Shown here in pieces: positions 10,891 through 23,675 of a stretch of 64,000 bases of DNA. This DNA is from Eulemur rufifrons (taxonomy: Eukaryota; Chordata; Mammalia; Primates; Lemuridae): NCBI RefSeq assembly GCF_041146395.1, contig NC_090984.1, positions 83,897,114-83,961,113 of the forward strand, given 5' to 3'. The notes under the pieces are model-generated. The model ran no database searches, was not told the DNA's origin, and saw only the letters and a list, made by a program, of their open reading frames with translations. The translations under genes were made by a program, and so were the position numbers. The first letter of the stretch is position 1, and every line of letters begins with the position of its first letter.

Positions 10891-11309
10891 TCAGAGGGTT
10901 ATGGTACCACCAATCCTACTCTTTCACTTCTTATTTTCACCTGTAACTACGAGAAAAATTGTAACAACTAATTGATGTTGAGTGTTTATCATACATCTGA
11001 CACCATCCTCAGTGTTTTACATGTTTCTATCAAATAAGAGATTAAGCTGTTAAGACATAGACATGTTAAACAGTAATTGATGACAAAATCTGAACTCATA
11101 TAGGGTCTTTTCTGCATGGATTAGCAAAGGAAGAAAATGAGGTGAGCAGTGGTATTAAACTTCAGATCTTGAATTGTTCAGATCTGAGGTTGTTTATCAA
11201 CTTGATTTCCTAGGAGACCTGAACTCTAGGGTTTACTCTTTATTGTATGGAAAAGTGATTTGATAGAGGGCAAAAAAATAGAACATCTGAATGTATAACC
11301 ACAACCCCT
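10891..11309. other. Unassigned spacer between duplicated copies
   Basis: No confident element. Part of 10965-11100 weakly resembles a minus-strand MIR. Confidence 0.4.
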
Positions 11310-11805
11310 CTTCAGAGGGTGGGAAAGAGATGGCTAGTTGTCCACTGTTGCTAGGAGCAACTGCTTAGCAGGGCCAGCTACAGTTCCTAGACCCCTGTTG
11401 CATCTGGGTGGGGCCATGTGTCCAGTGGAACATGCATGGAAGTGACATGGGTTGATGCAGTCAGAAAGCCTGTGTGTTTTCTCTACCCTCTCTCTCCCTG
11501 TCTGCCAGCTGGATTTTGATGCCCAGGGTGAATTTGGAGACCTATGTTGAAGACAGCAGAGTTCTGAAGGCCAGGTCCTTGAAAAAGCGTGCAGAGCAGA
11601 AATCCTCCCCCACTCCCACTCCACACACAGCCATGCACACTGGACAGGAACACTTGTTTTGTTTCGTACACGAAATAGGCTCACATACACACACAAAGAG
11701 TATCAAGTTGCTGAGATTTCTGGGTTTACCTCTTGCAGCAATTAGAGCCACCCTAATAAAGAAACTCCCTTGCACCACTGAAATTATAAAGGTTTATACC
11801 TTTAT
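11310..11805 (+). mobile_element. L1M-type 3' UTR fragment
   Basis: Shares ordered blocks with 1738-1998 ('ggggccatgtg', 'gatgcccagggtgaa', 'tgttgaaga') and extends to a 3' end with 'tgctgagatttctgggttta' and 'ccaccctaataaag'. Same tentative family as the copies at 1738 and 15431. It ends almost exactly where duplicated copy 2 begins. Confidence 0.6.
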
Positions 11806-12095
11806 AAAAAAGCAACCAAATTTTCCCTTGGAAAAGCTTAAGAGGCAGAGGGAATAAGGTCAGAATCTATTATATAGCCCAATGGAAAAATACAGAAGAT
11901 AGGACAATTTCTGAATTTTACTATATGCCAACAAAATCTGTGGCAGTGTTGCATAGCGGAGTGAGCAGAGCCAAGGGCTTCTGTGTGTTTCAGCGTCAGG
12001 GTCTGTGAAGAAGGGACAGGGTGTGGGCGGGTCCACGGTGGGCAGGGTCATGCCTGGTTGGGAGCTGGAGTCACTCTGCAGGAGGGTTAGGGGTC
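11806..12095 (+). repeat. 290-bp perfect direct duplication, copy 2
   Basis: Identical to 10601-10890 at an offset of 1205 bp. The left junction follows 'tttat' and begins with the shared A run; the right junction continues as 'cagtttcc' instead of the 'tcagaggg' that follows copy 1. Absence of any substitution implies a very recent event, gene conversion, or an assembly error. Confidence 0.97.
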
Positions 12096-12430
12096 CAGTT
12101 TCCTTATCAACAGAAAATCTGGTTGTGAAACAAGCAAGTTGGAAAGAGTTCTTTTTTAGACAGGTATAAGGTAAATTTTAGAAATCTCAGCAGAGAAAAA
12201 CAAGAGTAACCTTCATTTTTTTTTTTTTTTCTTGGAAAACCAGCCTTTAGGTATTTAATCATTTCAAAGAAAAGCAAGGTAGTATTGAGTGGTAGAATTT
12301 GAGAAGAAAAACCAATGGGCAGAATAATGACTTTCATTTCCATAAACCTTTATAAATGTTAAAGTATTTTCCTGTTCCTCAATTTATTGAATACTTGTCA
12401 TAATTTTGGAGAGACATGTGCCAATAACAG
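12096..12430. other. Unassigned stretch with T tract
   Basis: Contains a T-rich homopolymer near 12217-12230 without an attached Alu or L1. Nothing else recognised. Confidence 0.5.
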
Positions 12431-12690
12431 TGACAGTCATGCACAACAGCAGCAGAGGTTTGTGAGTGCTGTGCTCTAGGCTCTGTGCTAAGAGCTTTGC
12501 ATGTATCAATGCATCTTATTTAATTATGATGCCCTCCTGGAGAATGGCACAATAATTATCCCTATTTTAAAATGAGAGAATTGAGACCTAGGGATGTTAA
12601 ATACCAAGTTAAATGTCACACGCTAGTAAGTGACAAAGTCAGAAACCAAACGTGAGGCTGACTGTTCAGCCTGGGCTCTCCACTGCCGTG
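12431..12690 (-). mobile_element. MIR SINE
   Basis: Reads as the reverse complement of MIR: 'taagagctttgcatgtat', 'ccctattttaaaatgagaga', 'cacacgctagtaagtgacaa', then 'gcctgggctctccact' near the tRNA-like end. Nearly full length and old. Confidence 0.8.
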
Positions 12691-13310
12691 CCATGTGGCT
12701 TTTCGTTTTTGCGCAAGGCATTGTTGCCACCAGCGGAGGAACGTGCTAAGGCCCAGTGAATTGAAAGGAGAAGCTCAGGTCCTAACTGCCAGGATTTGTC
12801 AAAGTTAGATTTTCTGACTCTGACTTCAGTACTCGCTCAACTTGGAATCCCATAAATTAAAGCAAACACTAACTTGGTTATGGGGCAGACAGTCAATATT
12901 TTTAGAGTGTTTATAGAAAGGAAGTAATTTTGGCCTGGCACAAGAGCAAACTGAAGGTAGTTTTACATTCCTGTTTCAAAAAGAATCATTCAAGTTGGGA
13001 AAATTCCCATGGCGCTGGATCTCGCTGTGGGATATTCAGGGAGAGCAAACCCCTTCGGCTCCTGCTGCAGCCCTTGTAAAAGGAAGTTCTGGAGATTATC
13101 TCACCTGGCTCGTTGCCCTCTGAGACTGATGCACAAAATTGTTTGGTGTTTGGCAAGATTTGATTGGCAAGAGTGCATCTGTGTGGTTGTTTTTTGTGTC
13201 TGACCCTCACTGGGAGGTTAAGGCCAGTTTTCATGTTGGTACCCCCACTCCCTGCTCACCTCCACCCCCCTCTGCAGGACGGCAGCACAGCCAGGAGCAG
13301 AGAGATGGGG
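12691..13310. other. Unassigned stretch, non-repetitive by eye
   Basis: No transposon recognised. Minus-strand frame 12986-13234 (82 codons) has no recognisable domain. This is one of the less repetitive blocks and could hold conserved non-coding sequence. Confidence 0.45.
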
Positions 13311-13314
13311 GCTG

Positions 13315-13530
13315 GACCTCAGCATGGTTAGATGGTCTCTGGAGTCACACTTCCCGGGTGCAGGTTCCATCTCCATCGCACTCTGGTAAGTGACCTTGGC
13401 CTCCATGCCTTAGTTTTCTCATCTGTGAAATGGGGGATAAGGGTTTTGCTTCATGTGTTTCCAAAGATAGTGCATGTCAATGGCTTAGCCTTGGAGCTGA
13501 TCCACCCTAAGTGCTCAGTAGGATTTAGCT
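13315..13530 (+). mobile_element. MIR SINE
   Basis: Core 'agtgaccttggcctccatgc' and 'tctcatctgtgaaatggggg' followed by 'ccctaagtgctcagtagga' match MIR in order. The plus-strand frame 13332-13541 lies in this element and is not a gene. Confidence 0.8.
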
Positions 13531-14770
13531 ACAGTTATTAATGAGAATATGGGAAGGAGGGAGTGTTTAATTAAAGAAGAGCAGCATAGTCTTCTTGCTT
13601 GTTGTGAGCTGTCTAGCCATCTTTTCCCCATTGCCTGCTAACACTGAATTTGGCCTAGAAACAGTGGTTTGAAGAAACAGGTCCGAGTGGGAGACGCAGG
13701 GTTTGGCGTCAAAGGTCCTGGGAAGCAGCAGGATCCTTGGATGGGACAACTCATTAAAAGTGTAGTTGCGACCACTCCTTCCTCATTCTTGGAAAAAGCC
13801 AACAGGTGAATCTTGCAGAACGTTTCACACCGAGCTGCAAAGTTCTTTTTTCTCCCATCACTGATGTATTTCTGCTCTGAATTGAAAAAAATGGCCTACT
13901 GTGGTCATTTTGATTTCACCATGGTTTTTGGTGTCAGCCTAGTCCATTTAATATCTGGTTAGTGGTGAGAAACTAGCTGCTTCTCCAGGCAAAGGAAGGA
14001 AAGCACCAGGCTCCGGGGCCACGTCCCCGTCCTCCCAGTTATGTGGTCTCTGATCCCATGACTGCCCGGAGGAATGTGGCTCTGGGCTGTGAGAGCCTCC
14101 AGGAAACAGGATTGCCCAGGGGGCCTGAGACGCTGGAGGCAGGAACGCAGTAGGTCAGATGAGGCCGAAGGCTGCTGTGAGAAGCAGGGTGGAGGGAAGT
14201 GAATGATGGGGCCGCAGGGTTTTGTCTGGAAGCTGGGTGGAAGGTTAGGCTGCTACTCCTGGGCCTAGGAGAGCAGTGCTTCCAGGAAAGGACTGGCAAG
14301 GACGACGTGGCGGAGAGTCAGCGCTGGAGCTCTGCTGTGCAGGGACGCAGCTGGGGCCCAGCAGGCCTGCTCTTGCTCCCCGTTCCCGTTCTGTGCATCC
14401 ACCCTGGAAATGCAAGTCCTGTGTCTGACTTTCTCCTTTCCTGATGAGTTTTAACAGTAGCTCAGAATCTCTGGGTTCCTTCCTCTGGGTCCTTCCGAAG
14501 CTCATCATCGTTGTCTGGCCAGATCAGTCTTTCTTGCTTTTGAACTGTGGAAATTATAAATAGCCTTCCCGAGAGAGGAGCACTGGACTGGGAGGCAGAA
14601 GCACCGGTCTCGTCCCTAATTGTGTGACCTTGCAGTCCCGGGTGTGGATGCTGGGGTGCACCACGCGGATCCCCCTTTCAGAACTGAAGCACTGAGGCCC
14701 GGACTGTTGGGGGTTCGGCTGCTGATGGTTTACAGCTGTATGCATCTGTGAGACCTGCCCTTGGCCTAAG
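13531..14770. other. Unassigned GC-richer stretch
   Basis: No clear element except a weak MIR-like piece at about 14575-14640 ('gtgtgaccttgcag'). Overlapping open frames at 14039-14508 on both strands are short and unrecognised. Confidence 0.45.
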
Positions 14771-14983
14771 GCGCTGATTCCTAATGGGGGTGATTTGCCC
14801 ACAGGGGACATTTGGCAATGTCTAGTCATTTTTGCTTGTCACAATTGAGGGGAGCCCGTGCTACTGGGATCTAGTGGATAGAGGCCAGGGTTACCTCTAA
14901 ATATCCTGCAACTCACAGACAGCATCCGATAACAAAGAATCATCCAGCTCAGAATGTCAAAAGTGTTGAGGTTGAGAAATGCC
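14771..14983 (+). mobile_element. MER5A (hAT-Charlie MITE)
   Basis: Diagnostic MER5A blocks are present in order: 'ggggacatttggcaatgtct', 'ttgcttgtcacaattg', 'actgggatctagtggataga', 'aacaaagaatcatccagctc' and 'gttgaggttgagaaatgcc'. It is a non-autonomous hAT element without coding capacity. A minus-strand relative lies at 23419-23578. Confidence 0.88.
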
Positions 14984-15430
14984 ACCCTAAGGGAGACACC
15001 ATACCCAAGATGAAACCCCTTCCTCAAAGGCAGCCTGTATCCGCTAATAGCTTGGTGGGGGTTTACATAGATCTGGCCCCTTGCTTCAATTTAGGGCCAA
15101 CACAAAAAAAGCCATCCCAGTTCCAGAGCTCTCTGTGGGGTTGGCAGAGGCTTTGTGACTGTGTCCCACCTCAGCTCCTTCCCTAGCCCCGTCCTGCTTT
15201 GTTCCCTCCCAGGCGATGTTGTTGAGAGATGCTTCCCAACAAACCTCCTGCACACAGAGCTCATCTCAGAGTCTGTCGCCCAGGGTACTCGGGCCAAGAC
15301 AGTTGGTATCAAAAGCAATGCTAAGAAGCAGACTCAGCTTTGCACTCTTTTGCTTTGTGTTAAAACCGAGGCAGATTCCATTTCACTTATCAATGTCTGT
15401 GATTACTAATGTGTGACAGAAATTGCTAAT
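14984..15430. other. Unassigned spacer
   Basis: No recognised element. Short overlapping frames at 15091-15416 on both strands appear to be chance. Confidence 0.45.
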
Positions 15431-15850
15431 TGTATCCAATGTCTCCTCTCCCATTGTTATGTAATAATAAAAATGGAATGGGACATATGCTGCCTATATG
15501 CTAGATGGGCTTGAGAACATGACCGTGCTCTGACCAGTGGGCGTAAGTGGCTCTGCTGTGTGACCCAGGGGGGTCCTCATGGACAAAGATCATTTCCTCT
15601 CCTCCCTCAGCCCCCTCCGCACTGGCTGCAGGTCAGGGGTAGAGACTGGAGCGGTCACCTAGGAGCCTCATGTCGATGATGTCGGAGCAGCAAAATAGAA
15701 GGAAATTAGGTCCCTGATAATGACGGTGCCAGCAAACTAACTCTGGGCCACATTTCAGGACTTTTATATGAGAGATAAATAAACTTTTTTCTTATTAAAG
15801 TTACTGTTTTGGAACTCTCCATTATAGCAGCTAAACCAGTACCTAAACTA
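15431..15850 (+). mobile_element. L1M-type 3' UTR fragment
   Basis: Shows 'accagtgggcgtaagtgg', 'gtcggagcagcaaaatagaa' and 'aggtccctgataatgacggt', ending 'gagagataaataaac' with a degenerate tail. Same broad group as 1738-1998 and 11310-11805; family name tentative. Confidence 0.55.
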
Positions 15851-16275
15851 TGTATATCCTTAGCATATTAAAATGATGATCACAAAGACCATTAAAAGAT
15901 GCATTATTTCTGGTGATGTTTTATTAGTCACATTTTTATTTTCCATTCTCAAGCTATACCACATAATTTGATGATTGAATCTGTATTGTCTATATCATAG
16001 TTCTAACCAGCTGGGAGTGGGGGTGAGGATATCAGAATTGTTTTGAAAACACACATACTCAGGCCCTCTCTTTTACAGAGATTATCATACACCCTTGGGG
16101 TCGCATATGTTTCAGGAGGGTGTTTTGAAAACTTAGGATAGGGCACGAAACTCTGATCTGCTGTTATGTGTCACCTTGCTCCATAAAGGAAGCACAGAGT
16201 AGGAACTCAATATATTTCTTTTGAATAACAACATGAAATTTCTGGGATTGGGGGTGTAGTAGATGCTATGGAACT
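15851..16275. other. Unassigned spacer
   Basis: No confident element; 16030-16140 may be a decayed hAT MITE but too little remains. Confidence 0.4.
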
Positions 16276-18009
<1,734 letters not shown>

Positions 18010-18121
18010 TTAGAGATAATAAAGATAATCCCATGGGGTTATCATGGTGATTAAATGAAGTAACCCATGTAATGCACCTGACATTTAATAGACGATCAAT
18101 ACATGATGGTGGTTATTATTC
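18010..18121 (+). mobile_element. MIR 3' half
   Basis: Contains 'ggggttatcatggtgattaa', 'gtaatgcacctgacatttaa' and 'gacgatcaatacatgatgg', the order seen in the MIR tail. The 5' half is missing or too decayed. Confidence 0.6.
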
Positions 18122-18489
18122 CTTATGGGATCAAAGGTCCTGAAATTTTGAAAACATTTATCCTTAGTGGTTTGGTTTTTCTGTTTTCATTGTTATACCC
18201 AGTATTTGCCACGAAACAGTACAATCCCTCTTATCATTGAGAGATAAAGAAACCATTCAAAGAAAGCCTGAACAAGCCAAACACTTTTAATTTTCCCTTA
18301 GGTACTTTATTGCTGGAAGCTTCCGCCGGGCAATGAGTGACACCTTATTAATTTTAAGCACAGACAGTATATGCAAACTTGAATACCGTTGGAGATAACA
18401 CACACCTATATGTTTTATCCAAATATTGAGTGGGCATAAATCAACCTCACCTTCTACTTCAAAATTGCAAAATGCATAATGTTATTTGG

Positions 18490-18795
18490 CCCTTTAAAAG
18501 AGTGAGGTATAACTTATATATACTGATGGGAAAAAAATGTCCACAAAGTATTGTTAAATTAAAAATCAAGTTATAGAACAGTTTTATAGCATGTCCCCAT
18601 TTTTATGTAATTTAACAGTATAATAAAATGCATTATTTGTACATAGAAAAATAATTAGAAAAATATACAAACTTCATGACAGTTCTCGCCGAGGGCATCA
18701 TGGGGGACTTTGACTGAAAATATGTCAGTATGGTTTGAATTTTTACAGTGAGAAGATATTATTTTCGAAATTACAAAAATAAATTAAAAGGTAGG
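18490..18795 (+). mobile_element. Possible old L1 3' UTR fragment
   Basis: A-rich sequence with 'atagcatgtccccattttta' and 'tttgaatttttacagtga', resembling L1ME/L1M5-type 3' ends. Matches are short and the assignment is weak. Confidence 0.4.
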
Positions 18796-19245
18796 TGAAA
18801 GCACGCAAAGCAGTCTATTTGAAACAAATCTTGTAAAGTATACAAGGCGATTAAACATAAATAGTGTGTTTCTGTTGCTGACTGAAGTCAGCTCTTCTAC
18901 CACTTGGTGCAGTGTTTCCGACGTGTTGGCCACCTCAGGCAATTTTTCTTACTTATTACAAGCTTTTCTGTTTCAGTTTACTCTCAGCTTCTAGAACACA
19001 GGTGTTAAATACCACATTATTGAACTTTTGGCTGTTCACTCTCCATGTAAGTTCCCTCAAATTAGCGCTTAATTCTCCAGCTCAAGCCACCCACTGCCCG
19101 ACCTCTGGGAGTCTTCTCTGAGCTGAGTCCTCACACTTGGAGCGTGAGGACCCACTCACTCCTGAAGCCACTGTTAATTCTTCGGTTCTAAATTGCCCTT
19201 TTCCTTTCATACTGTGCTCCCTGGAGCTCAAGGCAGTATGTAACT
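18796..19245. other. Unassigned spacer
   Basis: No recognised element; plus-strand frame 18912-19121 is short and unrecognised. Confidence 0.45.
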
Positions 19246-19425
19246 CTCAAACTTTAGTGTACATGAGTATTACTAGTTGGGGGTTTGCCTAAAGTGAAGA
19301 GTCCTGGCTCCAGGGATTCTCCTCCAGTCAGTATGGGATGGGGCCCCGGAATCTGTATTTTAACCAAGAGTCTTAGACGATTCTGTTCTGCCTCAGGGGT
19401 TCTACAGAAATATTTCAGATACTGC
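19246..19425 (+). mobile_element. hAT-type MER MITE
   Basis: Opens with 'ctctcaaactttagtgtac' and includes 'gatggggccccggaatctgt' and 'gattctgttctgcctc', the layout of a common non-autonomous hAT repeat. Relatives lie at 21950, 25590, 39815, 49716 and 54275 in this window. Confidence 0.6.
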
Positions 19426-19724
19426 AATGAGGGAGGACCCCAGGGTCTATTTGTTGTCAATCAAAACATTTCTGCCTTTATCTGTTAAAATTAGCCACAT
19501 GGTAAAGTTTTATTGGAAGGAATCTCTCCATCCCCATTTGCAGATCCAACTCTACCAAACATCTCCTCTTTTACCATGATTAGAAAGGCCTTCAACCTGT
19601 GATTCTGAGAATAATAAGCAAGCAAATGAATAAGACTCCAAAAAACTCACTTACCTTTTCTTCTAGTTTTGTTATGACTTCATTTTTTTACATTTAAAAA
19701 TACAGCAAGAATTTTTTTTTTTTT

Positions 19725-19900
19725 TTTGGTTTTAGGTATAAGGTAAGGATCCATTTTAATTCTTATCCCAAATAATCTGCCAATTATATTATTAATATTT
19801 ATTGAATAATCTATTTTCCCATATATTTGAAATGTAGTCTTTATTATGTACCACATACCTACTTGAGTCTATTTCTGGCTGTCTTATTCCCTTGATAAAG
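19725..19900 (-). mobile_element. L1 fragment
   Basis: 'ggttttaggtataaggtaag', 'gatccattttaattctta' and 'gagtctatttctggctgtct' match, in order, the reverse complement of an L1 3' ORF2 region. It ends close to the Alu at 19925. Confidence 0.5.
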
Positions 19901-19924
19901 CTGCTATTCTTCGACCGCTATCAT

Positions 19925-20217
19925 TTTTTTTTTTTATGAGACAAAGTCTCACTCTGTTGCCCAGGCTAAAGTGCCGTGGCATCAGCCTAGCTGACAGCAA
20001 CCTCAAACTCCTGGGCTCAAGTGATCCTCCTGCCTCAGCCTCCCAACTAGCTGGGACTACAGGTGAGCACCACCATGCCCGGCTAGTTTTTTCTATTTTT
20101 AGTAGAGATGAGGTATGGCTCTTGCTCAGGCTGATCTGGAACTCCTGACCTCAAGCAACTCTCCTGCCTCCACCTCCCAGAGTGCTAGGATTACAGGGAT
20201 GAGCCACTGTGCCAAGC
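19925..20217 (-). mobile_element. Alu SINE without linker expansion
   Basis: Full dimeric Alu in reverse orientation from a T tract to 'ccactgtgccaagcc'. The linker is short ('tagttttttctattttt'), unlike the expanded strepsirrhine copies at 30286 and 51656. It is also more diverged, so it is an older subfamily. The plus-strand frame 19936-20148 lies within it. Confidence 0.95.
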
Positions 20218-20248
20218 CAATTCTTTCTCAATTATGATACCTTTAGAA

Positions 20249-20557
20249 CAGTGGTCCCCAACATTTTCAGCACCAGGGACTGGTTTCATGAAAGACAATT
20301 TTTCCATGGGTGGTGGGGGAGGGGGAGGGGGGGTGCTGGGGGCTCAGGTGCTAATGCCAGTGACGGGAAACGGCTGTAAGTACAGATGAAGCTTCGCTCC
20401 CTTGCTTGCCCGCTGCTCACCTTCTGCTGTGCTCCCTGCCTTGCTAAGTTTCGTGGGAGACAATTTTTCCATGGATGGGAGAGAGGAGGCGGGGGAGGGG
20501 TGGCAGAGCCTTGCAGCCCAGTTCCTAAGTCTGTGGCCTGGGGGTTGGGGACTGCAG
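20249..20557 (+). mobile_element. MER1/Charlie3-type hAT MITE
   Basis: Begins with the hAT terminus 'cagtggtccccaac' and ends 'gggggttggggactgcag'. It is flanked by an imperfect 8-bp target duplication (ctttagaa at 20241-20248, cattagaa at 20558-20565), as expected for hAT transposons. Internally 'gcaccagggactggtttcat' and 'tacagatgaagcttcgctcc' are characteristic. There are G-rich runs at 20309-20342 and about 20490-20510. Confidence 0.85.
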
Positions 20558-20565
20558 CATTAGAA

Positions 20566-20894
20566 CACAGTTCATTATTTAGTAGAGCAGATTGTATTTC
20601 ATTATTCTTCTCTTTGAATGTTTTTTCATATGTTGACTTTTATATCTAAAAGAATAATTTTTGCTTGGTTCTGGAAAGCTCTCTGAGATCTTAACTGGAA
20701 TTCCATTCCATTTACAAATTAATCTGGTAGAAGTGGAGAGGAGGAAAAATTGGCGTTGAGTATTGAGTGTGCCCTTCCAGGAATATTATATGGTTTTCAA
20801 TGTAATAGGTCTTCTTTCATGTCCCTCAATCAAGCTTTGTTACTGCCTTCCTATTGGATCTGCACGTTTCTTGTCAGTATTCAGTACAGAATGG
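20566..20894. other. Unassigned spacer
   Basis: Nothing recognised. Confidence 0.5.
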
Positions 20895-21150
20895 TATGGA
20901 AGTGTGGTATTGCATCTTGGCTCTGAAATCAGATGCTGGGATCAAAACTTGGCTTCTCTTACCAACTATGAGACTTTAGACAAGTTGCTTAATCTTGCTT
21001 GCCTCAGTTTTCTCTACTGTAAAATGGGTATGATTTTAATCGTACCTAGCTCATTGGGTTGTTAAGAAATGAATAAATCACACGCAAAGCACCTAGAATG
21101 TTTCTGGCATGAATTAAATGCACTATACATTGTAAGTTAAGCACTCTGTC
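20895..21150 (+). mobile_element. MIR SINE
   Basis: 'accaactatgagactttaga', 'aagttgcttaatcttgcttg', 'ctcagttttctctactgtaa', 'catgaattaaatgcactata' reproduce the MIR body and tail in order. Confidence 0.85.
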
Positions 21151-21214
21151 CATAGCTGTAGCTGTCTTATCCAGAAGTTACTTAAGTAGTGTCCTTAAGT
21201 GTACAGAACAGAAG

Positions 21215-21590
21215 TGAAGACTTTGAAATGAGACACACGTAAGCATGTAAAGCAGATGGGTCAACGAATAATTACTCAGAGGCAAGCATTTAAAGCACTG
21301 AGGGTTTGCTGATATATACAAGGCAGAACAGCCTCGAGGGAGGCAGGCTCTTTGAACAAAGGCAAAGGCAGGGCTTATACAAAGCTAACCACACAACATT
21401 TCACACAAAGGGGATTGGTTGACTTACGTAAGTCTAATTCAGGGTTGGCTGGTTGCAACGAAGTTTCACAGGTTGATCACTAGTCTATTATGTGGTGGTT
21501 TCTCTAGGAACTGTGTTGCCACTAAAGCTCATGCTGTCTATCTATTCAGGCCCTCACTCAGAACTGATTTTCTTTTACATTAGACGTACT
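21215..21590 (-). mobile_element. Probable endogenous retroviral LTR
   Basis: Read on the minus strand, this segment has a CCAAT box (reverse complement of the sequence near 21416), then about 40 bases later a TATA-like 'tgtataagcc', then a C/T-rich segment, which is promoter-like order for a retroviral LTR. No internal retroviral genes are adjacent, so it would be a solo LTR. I could not find convincing TG...CA ends or a target duplication; family unknown. Confidence 0.4.
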
Positions 21591-21949
21591 TTAGTCATTC
21601 TCTAGTCTGGACTCCATTGTATGAATGATTATTATCACACATTTAACTGTAATTTTATTTTTGCAATTTTAACCCTGTTGATTCTGGGCTATTTTCACCA
21701 CTAAACACTGTCATACTCACTTTTGTCTCTAGGTGCTTTGACCACATTCTAGCACATACTAAGAACTCAACAAATGTTCTAGTGAATGAAGTAATCTCCT
21801 GGCCTATATATTTAATAAACGTTGGGGACAGGGGTCTTTTAAAGGGCACAGTATACTGACTACTGGAAATTATCTGATCTTAGTATATACAACCCCTGTG
21901 GATCTCTGTTTCCTCATCCTAGAAGGTAAAGTTTGAATTTGAGTCCTAT
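21591..21949. other. Unassigned spacer
   Basis: No confident element; 'caacaaatgttctagtgaatg' at about 21769 hints at an L2 or MIR tail. Confidence 0.4.
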
Positions 21950-22130
21950 CAGTGGTTTTGAGCCCCAATTGTACGTTGGAATCACCTGCCAGAACTTCAA
22001 AAAGAAGCCTCTATTGGCCGAGGCTGCATCCCACATGGATTGGATCAGAATCTTTGGTGTCTTGGTGCTGGAATTTTTAAAAGCCTCCCTCCCCTAGGCA
22101 ATTCTATTATGCAGGCACCTGGAGACCAGC
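21950..22130 (+). mobile_element. hAT-type MER MITE
   Basis: 'cagtggttttgagcc', 'ttggaatcacctgccagaac', 'ggattggatcagaatctttg' and 'ggcacctggagaccagctgg' match the common non-autonomous hAT repeat represented elsewhere in the window. Confidence 0.65.
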
Positions 22131-23418
22131 TGGGCCAGGTGATCTCACATCTATGACTGGGAGAACAGCTGATAATGTTAAAGGGAGGGAGAAGCAAATT
22201 CAAAATCTCTAGTCTTCTGGGATTGTCTTGTGAGATAGCAAATATTCATATCTACTTTGACAGTCCCTGATCATGGTACTAGGTAGTCCAGAATATAATT
22301 CAGAAAGTAGAGAATGAGTTAGTATATTTTAGTAACAATTTTAAAAAATGCATAAAAACTAAAATCAAAGATTTCATGTTTACTAGGATCAATTAGTTGT
22401 CTGCCAAATCTCCGTGTATGGAATAGCTCGTGCTTCAAAGATGCCCAGTCATTGAGCCTTACTGTGGTCCCTTCCACATTGTAAGTAGTCTGGTATGTGT
22501 ATGTGGCTTTGGGATTTCTTGTTAAAGAATGGAGATTGGAAACAACCAAACCAAACCAAACCAAAAACAAATAAGAAACTTCTTTCCACCATGAACTTCC
22601 TTTATCTGTGGCTCCATTTCTCTGTCCCCCTTCACAGAAAAACATCCCAAATGAGATTTCTGCCCACCCTATTTTCCACTCTGTTTGACTCACTTCAGTC
22701 TGGGTTTTTCCTACTACAAGATGGAAACTGCAATTGCAAGGTCGTTAGCAATGACCTCCAAACCAGTGGATATTTTATGTCTGTTTATCCGATCCTCCAG
22801 CAATTTTTAACTTTCTTTTAACACTCTTCTCTCTTCTGGTTTCCTCCTACTTAAGGCTATTTAAGGCTACTCCTCTTGAGTCTTTTGCTGGTTTCTACTT
22901 CTCTGTAGTCTCTTCTCATCCACCTGATGACTGAGTATTGGAGGGCTTTGGGGCAGGCACCACGCTGCATATCAGTTCCATGAATTTTTGTCAGAAATAG
23001 AAGCGACTCTGAGAGATCCAATTTAGGGAAGCCGAGAGTGGATCTCATCAAAGTCATGGAGAAGCAAAAGGTCTGTGAATGAAATTATCATGAAGAAATA
23101 AACAAATGAATTCTGAGAGCCGACCACTTCCATGAATCAGAGAGGGAAACCTGGAGTGAAGGTTGTGAAGTTTGAGTTAGTTTTTACGGATCCCATCCCA
23201 ACTATCCTAGGGGCAGCCTGAGGAAGTTTGTTGACTAATGAAATGAGCTTTAACCTTATACAGGAATCTTGGTAGTATTGTGTAAAACTCCTTTAATTGG
23301 CTATGTGTGGTATCATCTGTCCTGGGATATGGCAGGAGCAGTTGCATACCCTAGAGTCTTAGCCTGAATTGCATTTCTTTGAACAAGCCCTGGGCAAGTC
23401 TTAATTCCAGACCAAGAT
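22131..23418. other. Unassigned non-coding stretch
   Basis: About 1.3 kb without a recognised element apart from a short AAACC tandem at about 22547-22565. The 124-codon minus-strand frame 22319-22693 has no recognised domain and overlaps a plus-strand frame; I treat it as chance. Confidence 0.5.
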
Positions 23419-23578
23419 TTTTCAACCTTGGTATGTTGATATTTGGAGCCAGATAATTCTTTGTTGTGGAGACTGTCCTGTGCATGGTAGGATATTTAGC
23501 AACACTCCTGGCTTCTGCTTAATAGATGCCAGTAACACTACCCGAGTCATGACAATCAAAAATGTCTCTGACTGGATC
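23419..23578 (-). mobile_element. MER5A (hAT-Charlie MITE)
   Basis: 'ccagataattctttgttgtg', 'gactgtcctgtgcatggtag' and 'tgacaatcaaaaatgtctct' are the reverse complement of MER5A blocks. Same family as 14771-14983, opposite strand. Confidence 0.88.
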
Positions 23579-23579
23579 A

Positions 23580-23675
23580 TTCCACAATGTATACATGTAA
23601 TGAAATACTACATTGTATCCCGTAAATATATACAATTATTATTTGCCAATTTAAAATAAAATAAAACAGAAATAG
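23580..23675 (+). mobile_element. L1 3' terminal fragment
   Basis: 'tgtatcccgtaaatatatac' followed by 'atttgccaatttaaaataaa' matches the 3' tail of L1MA-type elements. Only the terminal ~100 bp is present. Confidence 0.55.

Noticed and set aside
10655..12051. Two identical 63-codon frames (10655-10846 and 11860-12051)
   Set aside because: They only mirror the 290-bp duplication. The frame itself has no sign of coding.
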